Below are positions 58,981-64,000 of a stretch of DNA of 64,000 nt, one piece after another. A program made the translations under genes and the position numbers. The notes below the pieces were generated by a model. The model did no database searches, was not told where the DNA came from, and saw only the letters and a program-made list of their open reading frames with translations. The number at the start of each line of letters is the position of its first letter. The first letter of the stretch is position 1. The DNA comes from Nocardioides hwasunensis (GTDB lineage: Bacteria; Actinomycetota; Actinomycetes; Propionibacteriales; Nocardioidaceae): positions 310,001-374,000 of the forward strand of contig NZ_JACXYY010000003.1 of assembly GCF_014779665.1 (NCBI RefSeq). Reading direction: 5' to 3'.

Positions 58981-60636
58981 TCAGTCGGCGACGAACGTGC
59001 CCTGACCGGCCACGCCGGGCTCACCGACGGCACGGGCGTCACCACCGGCCAGGGACACCGTGACGGCGCCGTCCGTGGATTGCACCCGCACGGGCGGCGA
59101 GGCCTCGAGCTCGCGGGTCTCCCCGGCGGCCAGGTTGCCCTTGAACGCGATCTCACCGGCACCGTCGCGTACGACGACCCGGGCGCCTCCCGACTCTGCG
59201 TTCACCACGACGGCGACCGGGTCCGCGACCGCGGCGTTGCCGGTGCCCTCGGGGCCGCCGGAGCCGTTGAGCACCGGAGTGGCCCCCCGGAGCTCGGGCG
59301 GGGTGTCCATCACGAGCCGGGCTACCGACCACGCCAGCACGACCGCCATCACCACGGCGACGAGCACCGACCAGTTGGGCCCACCGCGGGTGCCGCGGAT
59401 CGAGCCGTGCGAGCCGGTGGCCAGCTCGGCCTCGAAGACCCGCCGCGGGTTGATGGGAGCGCGGGCGTAGCGCTCGTCGTAGGACGCCAGGAGCGGTACG
59501 ACGTCGATCCCGAGCACGCGGGCGAGCGTGCGCAGGTGACCGCGGGCGTAGAAGTCGCCACCGCAGGGCTCGAAGTCGTCGACCTCGACGGCCTCGATCA
59601 CGTGCGGGCGGATGCGGGTGCGGTCGGCCAGCTGGTCGACCGTCAGGCCGAGACGGGTGCGCGCGGCGGCGAGCTCGGGTCCGATGACCGGGTCCTCGGC
59701 GGGCTCGACCTCGAAGTCGTCGAGCACCAGCGGCTCGACGGGCTCGCCGGGCCGAGCGATCGCGCGCACGCGGTCGCCCCACGACTGCGTCTCCTCGACC
59801 AGGCTCACCCGTCCGGGGCTGCGCAGCTCGCGACCGGTCTGCTCGTCCTCGACCGCGTCGGGCTCGACGAAGTCACGACGCACCTCCGAGCGACGGGCCA
59901 CTCCGGTCTCGCGCAGGGCGGACGGCGTCGGGCTGGCGACGGGCGCCTCGACGACCTGCGCCTCGACTACGTCGGCCTCGACGACATCGGCCTCGGTGAC
60001 ATCGAGCTCCCCCTCGGAGACCTCCTCGACCTCGGGCTCGAGCACCACGATCTGGCTCGCGTCACGGGCCACCCGGCCGAGCGCGGCGGAGAGGTCCTCC
60101 CCAGCCCCGACGACGCGGGTGGACAGGCCAAGCGGCACCGCTAGCGGCGCCCCGTGCAGCAGGCGGGAGACGCTCGTGTGGCGCTTGCCGGCACCGGTCA
60201 GCTCGGCCTCGATCAGCTCCAGGTTGTGGGGCACGACCACCAGGCGGCCGTCGTGCAGCAGGCCGCGGCGTGGCGTGTGCTCGACGTGGTGCACCGCCGT
60301 CCACGGCAGCCCACGCCACGTGCGGCCGAGCCGGATCCGGATGCCCTGCGCGTCGGCCACCAGGAGCGGCGTGCGTGCGTCGACGAGGCCGACGAGCCAG
60401 TAGACGCCCAGCAGGCCCATCGCGACCACGAAGGCCCAGTCGAGCGCCGACCCGGACTGGGTGGCGCGACCGAAGTAGGCGATGGCGACCGCAGACGCGG
60501 TCAGGCCCACCCCGGCGGCGACACCCGCGTGGCGGCGTACCTCGACGTGGTCGGGGACGAGGTCGGGCGAGAAGCCGGTGACCTCGTCGTCGAGCGCGTC
60601 GTGGTGGACCTCGTTCTCGTTCAGCGCTGAGCTCAT
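58981..60636 (-). CDS. RodZ-like HTH membrane protein with N-terminal PH-like domain
   Basis: A 551-aa protein. The N-terminal third has two TM segments (VAAGVGLTASAVAIAYFG; DWAFVVAMGLLGVYWLVGL) followed by a PH-like region (VADAQGIRIRLGRTWRGLPW, VHHVEHTPRRGLLHDGRLVV). An acidic, repetitive linker (VTEADVVEADVVEAQVVEAP) leads to a RodZ/RodZ-like HTH (ELAAARTRLGLTVDQLADRT, RIRPHVIEAVEVDDFEPCGG, DFYARGHLRTLARVLGID), one TM (WSVLVAVVMAVVLAWSVARL) and a C-terminal beta domain of the DUF4115 type. It overlaps ftsK as TGATG. Role in cell shape or division inferred. Confidence 0.82.
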   Translation of the reverse strand: MSSALNENEVHHDALDDEVTGFSPDLVPDHVEVRRHAGVAAGVGLTASAVAIAYFGRATQSGSALDWAFVVAMGLLGVYWLVGLVDARTPLLVADAQGIRIRLGRTWRGLPWTAVHHVEHTPRRGLLHDGRLVVVPHNLELIEAELTGAGKRHTSVSRLLHGAPLAVPLGLSTRVVGAGEDLSAALGRVARDASQIVVLEPEVEEVSEGELDVTEADVVEADVVEAQVVEAPVASPTPSALRETGVARRSEVRRDFVEPDAVEDEQTGRELRSPGRVSLVEETQSWGDRVRAIARPGEPVEPLVLDDFEVEPAEDPVIGPELAAARTRLGLTVDQLADRTRIRPHVIEAVEVDDFEPCGGDFYARGHLRTLARVLGIDVVPLLASYDERYARAPINPRRVFEAELATGSHGSIRGTRGGPNWSVLVAVVMAVVLAWSVARLVMDTPPELRGATPVLNGSGGPEGTGNAAVADPVAVVVNAESGGARVVVRDGAGEIAFKGNLAAGETRELEASPPVRVQSTDGAVTVSLAGGDARAVGEPGVAGQGTFVAD

Positions 60637-63293
60637 CAGGCTCCCCCCTCCAGAGTGGCGATCACGGAATCGAGCTCGTCCGGCTTGACCAGGACGTCAC
60701 GTGCCTTGGAGCCCTCGCTGGGCCCGACGACGCCACGGCTCTCCATGATGTCCATCAGGCGACCCGCCTTGGCGAAGCCGACGCGCAGCTTGCGCTGGAG
60801 CATCGACGTCGAGCCGAACTGCGTGGAGACGACGAGCTCGATGGCCTGCACCACGAGCTCCATGTCGTCGCCGATGTCGTCGTCGAGATCCCGCTTGGAC
60901 TCCTTCGGCGCCGTCACGTCCTCGACGTAGGTCGGCTCCAGCTGGTCCTTGCAGTGCTTGACGACCTGGTGGATCTCGGCCTCGGTGACCCACGATCCCT
61001 GCACGCGGACCGGCTTGGAGGCGCCCATCGGCAGGAAGAGGCCGTCACCCTGACCGACCAGCTTCTCGGCGCCCGGCTGGTCGAGGATGACCCGGCTGTC
61101 GCCCAGCGACGACGTGGCGAAGGCCAGCCGTGAGGGGACGTTGGCCTTGATCAGGCCGGTGACCACGTCGACCGACGGGCGCTGGGTGGCGAGCACCAGG
61201 TGGATGCCGGCGGCCCGGGCGAGCTGGGTGATGCGGACGACCGAGTCCTCGACGTCGCGCGGCGAGACCATCATCAGGTCGGCCAGCTCGTCGACGATGA
61301 CCAGGAGATAGGGGTACGGCGACAGCGTCCGCTCGCTGCCCGCCGGCACCTCGACCTTGCCCGCGCGCACCGCCTTGTTGAAGTCGTCGATGTGGCGGAA
61401 CCCGAAGTTGGCCAGGTCGTCGTAGCGCAGGTCCATCTCGCGCACCACCCAGGCCAACGCCTCGGCGGCCTTCTTGGGGTTGGTGATGATCGGCGTGATC
61501 AGGTGCGGCACGCCCTCGTAGGCGTTGAGCTCCACCCGCTTCGGGTCGACCATGATCATCCGCACCTCGTCGGGCGTGGACCGCATCAGGATCGAGGTGA
61601 TGAGCGAGTTGATGAACGACGACTTGCCGGATCCGGTGGCACCGGCGACCAGGAGGTGCGGCATCTTCGCCATGTTGGCGACCACGAAGCCGCCCTCGAC
61701 GTCCTTGCCGAGCCCGGCCACCATCGGGTGGTGGTCCGAGCGCGCGGTGTTGGACCGGAGCACGTCGCCGAGGGAGACGATCTCCTTGTCGGTGTTGGGG
61801 ATCTCGATGCCGATCGCGGACTTGCCGGGGATCGGGCTGAGGATCCGCACGTCGGCCGACGCGACGGCGTAGGCGATGTTCTTCGACAGCGCGGTGACCT
61901 TCTCGACCTTCACCGCGGGGCCGAGCTCGACCTCGTAGCGGGTCACCGTGGGGCCGCGGGTGTAGCCGGTGACGGTGGCGTCGATGTTGAACTCGTCCAT
62001 CACCTGCATCAACCGCTCGACGACGGCGTCGCTGGCCTTCGAGCGCGCCTTGTGCACCGAACCGGGCTTGAGCACCTCGTTCGCGGGCAGCGAGTAGGTG
62101 ATGTCGCCGGAGAGCGCGAGCTGCTCGACGCGGGCGGGCAGGGGTGTGTGCGGCGGGGGCTCGACGGCACCGGCGTCGTCCTTGCCGAGCCCCGGCACCA
62201 CCGGGGTGAGCTCGGTCGGGACGTCGGCGGGGTCGACGACGGCGTCGGCGATGGGGTCGGCGAAGAGGTCGATGCCGTAGTCCTCGACGCCCTCGGTGTC
62301 CGCGCCCTTCTTCTTGCGCCGCTTCTTCAGCTCGCGCTCGCTGAGGACCGGGCTGTCGTAGGCCGGGTCGCCCATCTCGGGGTCGATCTCGTCGTCGAGC
62401 ATCGAGCGCCGGCGGGTGCGCGCGGGCTTCGTGACCTCCTCGTCCGCCGCGTCGGCGTCGGACGGGGTGCGGCCGAGTGCCTGGTCGCGCAGCGCGGCCA
62501 GCTTGACCGGGATCTGGTAGATCGGCGTGGCGGTGATGATGAGGACGCCGAAGACCGCCAGCAGGCCCAGCAGCGGCACGACGACGTACGGCGTCTGCAT
62601 GAGGTCGAGCAGCAGGCTCGAGGTGACGTAGCCGATCGCTCCCCCGGCCTCCTGCAGGTTGGAGGCGTCGCCGAGGACGGGCTGCGGGTTGCCGTTGGCG
62701 ATGTGCACGATCCCGAGCAGGCCCAGCGCGAAGGCGATCCAGCCGATGACCTGACGACCGACGGGTCCGTTGTGCTCGGGGTCGCGCAGGGTGCGCCAGC
62801 CGGCGTAGGTCACGAAGAGCGGGACCAGCCAGCCGACCTTGCCGACCGCGCCGGCGGTGGCCGAGCGCGCGAACTCCATCACGCCGCCCGGCAGCTGCCA
62901 CCACACGGCGGCGGCAATGACGAGGGCGAGCCCGATGAGGAACAGGCCGGCGCCGTCACGGCGGTGCTCGGGATCGAGGTCGCGTGCGGACCTGCCGATG
63001 GACCGGGCGACCGCTCCGACTCCGTGGGCGATCCCCAGCCAGACCGTGGCGACGCCACGGAACAGGGCGCCGAACAGTCGAGCGACCGGCCCCTGCCCGT
63101 TGCGCACCGCGCGCGGCGCCGGTCGCGAGGCTGGCCGGCGCTTGGACGCGCTCGATCCGCTCCGGCCCTTCGCTGAAGAGCTGGGACGCTTGCTGGTACT
63201 CCGTGATCGGGTGCTCGAACCCTTGGTCTTGCTGGTGGATCTGGACGTGCTCGAGCTCCGCGACCCCGGCGGGGAAGACGTACGGGTCGCCAT
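60636..63293 (-). CDS. ftsK: DNA translocase FtsK/SpoIIIE
   Basis: An 885-aa septal DNA pump. A basic, Ser/Thr-rich N-terminus of about 75 residues (TSRSTSKTKGSSTRSRSTSK) precedes four TM helices (about 105-260) and an acidic linker. The motor has Walker A LLVAGATGSGKSSFINSLIT (about residue 550), Walker B LLVIVDELADLMM, and TQRPSVDVVTGLIKANVPSR. The C-terminal gamma winged helix (MLQRKLRVGFAKAGRLMDIM, then ESRGVVGPSEGSKARDVLV) reads polar sequences. ATG at 63293. Confidence 0.96.
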   Translation of the reverse strand: MATRTSSPPGSRSSSTSRSTSKTKGSSTRSRSTSKRPSSSAKGRSGSSASKRRPASRPAPRAVRNGQGPVARLFGALFRGVATVWLGIAHGVGAVARSIGRSARDLDPEHRRDGAGLFLIGLALVIAAAVWWQLPGGVMEFARSATAGAVGKVGWLVPLFVTYAGWRTLRDPEHNGPVGRQVIGWIAFALGLLGIVHIANGNPQPVLGDASNLQEAGGAIGYVTSSLLLDLMQTPYVVVPLLGLLAVFGVLIITATPIYQIPVKLAALRDQALGRTPSDADAADEEVTKPARTRRRSMLDDEIDPEMGDPAYDSPVLSERELKKRRKKKGADTEGVEDYGIDLFADPIADAVVDPADVPTELTPVVPGLGKDDAGAVEPPPHTPLPARVEQLALSGDITYSLPANEVLKPGSVHKARSKASDAVVERLMQVMDEFNIDATVTGYTRGPTVTRYEVELGPAVKVEKVTALSKNIAYAVASADVRILSPIPGKSAIGIEIPNTDKEIVSLGDVLRSNTARSDHHPMVAGLGKDVEGGFVVANMAKMPHLLVAGATGSGKSSFINSLITSILMRSTPDEVRMIMVDPKRVELNAYEGVPHLITPIITNPKKAAEALAWVVREMDLRYDDLANFGFRHIDDFNKAVRAGKVEVPAGSERTLSPYPYLLVIVDELADLMMVSPRDVEDSVVRITQLARAAGIHLVLATQRPSVDVVTGLIKANVPSRLAFATSSLGDSRVILDQPGAEKLVGQGDGLFLPMGASKPVRVQGSWVTEAEIHQVVKHCKDQLEPTYVEDVTAPKESKRDLDDDIGDDMELVVQAIELVVSTQFGSTSMLQRKLRVGFAKAGRLMDIMESRGVVGPSEGSKARDVLVKPDELDSVIATLEGGA

Positions 63294-63495
63294 GGTCCGA
63301 ACCCTACGGCTCCGTCCCATCCGTCACACGGACCACAGGAGTGCGTGTCGCTGCTCGCCCGGCGGGGTGAAACAGACCGGCCGTTCGGTCAGGTGCTCGG
63401 CATCCGGTCTTCCCAAGTGTCGGATGTCGTCCTTATGGTGAGCCGGATCACTCGGGCGCCTAGGTTCCGGGTGGATCTCGGAATCGGAGGAAAAT
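63294..63495. other. Divergent intergenic region between ftsK and the protease
   Basis: This 202-bp stretch holds a small dyad GACCG-gccgtt-CGGTC near 63380-63395 and no gene or convincing promoter consensus. Confidence 0.4.
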
Positions 63496-64000
63496 GTGAA
63501 GCTCCTCAATAGAGGGCTTGCACTTGCCGTGGTCGGGGCGGGTCTTGCCGCAATCCCCACCATCGGCGTGCAGGCAGCACCGGCCGCCCAGGCCGACAAC
63601 ACCGGCGTCGCGGCGATGGCCGCGAAGGCCGACGGAAGCGTCGCCGTCACCCGCGAGGAGGCCACCGACAAGGTGGGCTTCATCCGCGTCAAGGGCCAGG
63701 GCGACCTGCTCCCCGGCGTCGAGGGCGACTCCGTCGCCGCCGCGCAGGACAAGGTCGACGCCTACCTGGCCACCTACGCCGGCAACTTCGGAGCACGTCC
63801 CGACGAGCTGATCCGCAAGGACACCCAGAAGTCCGCCGCCGGCTGGACCGTCACCCTGACCCAGCAGTACAAGGGCATCGACGTCTTCGGCTCGATGCTG
63901 CGCGCACAGGTCGACGCCGACGGCGAGCTGACGTCCGTCAACGGCTACGCCGCGCCCGACCTGTCGCTCTCGGTCGACCCGCGCATCACCGCGCAGGACG
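63496..64000 (+). CDS. Secreted M4-type metalloprotease precursor, N-terminal part (cut by window edge)
   Basis: The first 168 codons are present; the rest is outside. GTG at 63496 is preceded by GGAGG at 63486-63490 with 5-bp spacing. A signal peptide (LALAVVGAGLAAIPTIGV, cut near AQA) is followed by an FTP-like propeptide: YLATYAGNFGARPDELIRKD, then WTVTLTQQYKGIDVFGSMLR and AQVDADGELTSVNGYAAP. This is the inhibitory prodomain of thermolysin/fungalysin-type proteases. The catalytic HExxH would lie beyond the window, so the enzyme class is inferred from the propeptide. Confidence 0.8.
   Translation, partial: MKLLNRGLALAVVGAGLAAIPTIGVQAAPAAQADNTGVAAMAAKADGSVAVTREEATDKVGFIRVKGQGDLLPGVEGDSVAAAQDKVDAYLATYAGNFGARPDELIRKDTQKSAAGWTVTLTQQYKGIDVFGSMLRAQVDADGELTSVNGYAAPDLSLSVDPRITAQD

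Noticed and set aside
58484..59005. Small open frames with repeated peptides across the palindrome array
   Set aside because: The repeated peptides (such as DFADTCP) are translations of the DNA repeats themselves, are open on both strands and overlap real gene ends.
1..64000. tRNA, rRNA, prophage or transposase genes
   Set aside because: No transposase, integrase or terminal-repeat structure was recognised, and no cloverleaf was seen in the intergenic gaps by eye; a covariance-model scan would be the decisive check.

Overview
The window is about 72% G+C, has very short intergenic gaps, many GTG starts and frequent 4-base ATGA/GTGA stop-start overlaps. It carries two blocks typical of Actinobacteria: DUF3046-recA-recX, and ftsK-rodZ-like-rimO-pgsA-cinA-clgR. 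Gene content and style fit a Nocardioides-type actinobacterium (order Propionibacteriales); the genus is inferred, not proved. The window looks chromosomal. I saw no rRNA, tRNA, CRISPR array or insertion sequence, and no stretch above 300 bases without a gene.

Layout. (1) 1-2.7 kb: dctA-type carboxylate symporter (cut by the window edge) divergent from a CitA/CitB-type two-component pair, with a 10-bp inverted repeat between them. (2) 2.7-4.9 kb: long-form glyA and a DUF5701 gene. (3) 5.0-8.7 kb: sulfate assimilation operon: a 22-residue leader peptide, sulfite reductase, a 54-aa zinc ribbon, APS reductase, a 26-codon coupled ORF and sirohydrochlorin chelatase. (4) 8.7-17.1 kb: a long minus-strand run: truncated DinB, methyltransferase, DUF3046, MFS exporter, an SOS box, recA, recX, phosphoribosyltransferase, GNAT, PPK2, HipA-like kinase, DUF3037 and an AlkD-like protein. 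(5) 17-30.4 kb: accessory metabolism: acyl-CoA ligase, a TetR/SDR pair with two overlapping dyads, an ABC-2 exporter, homocysteine methyltransferase with a PF13769 partner, a PQQ-type dehydrogenase lipoprotein, a lactone oxidase, and an ECF42 sigma factor with its DGPF partner and a matching promoter. (6) 30.4-41.3 kb: a gene fragment, a LysR/SDR pair, rifamycin ADP-ribosyltransferase, two NAD(P)-binding proteins, a YdeP-type molybdoenzyme, an orphan SNF2-like helicase, GtrA and a SigE-family sigma/anti-sigma-like pair. (7) 41.4-47.7 kb: lhr-nei, clgR and cinA. (8) 47.8-55.6 kb: GH15 glycosidase plus two large secreted nucleotide-degrading enzymes, lying between cinA and pgsA, which are usually close neighbours. 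(9) 55.7-64 kb: pgsA, rimO, a phosphotransferase, a five-copy palindrome array, a RodZ-like fusion, ftsK and the start of a secreted M4-type protease.

Working together. The sulfur operon reduces APS to sulfide and makes its own siroheme. The recA run may place nucleotide, polyphosphate and alkylation-repair functions downstream of an SOS promoter. The secreted nuclease and 5'-nucleotidase could release phosphate and nucleosides from extracellular DNA. The clearest structure not explained by genes is the array at 58.75-58.97 kb: five dyads on a roughly 53-bp period between convergent genes, next to rodZ-like and ftsK.
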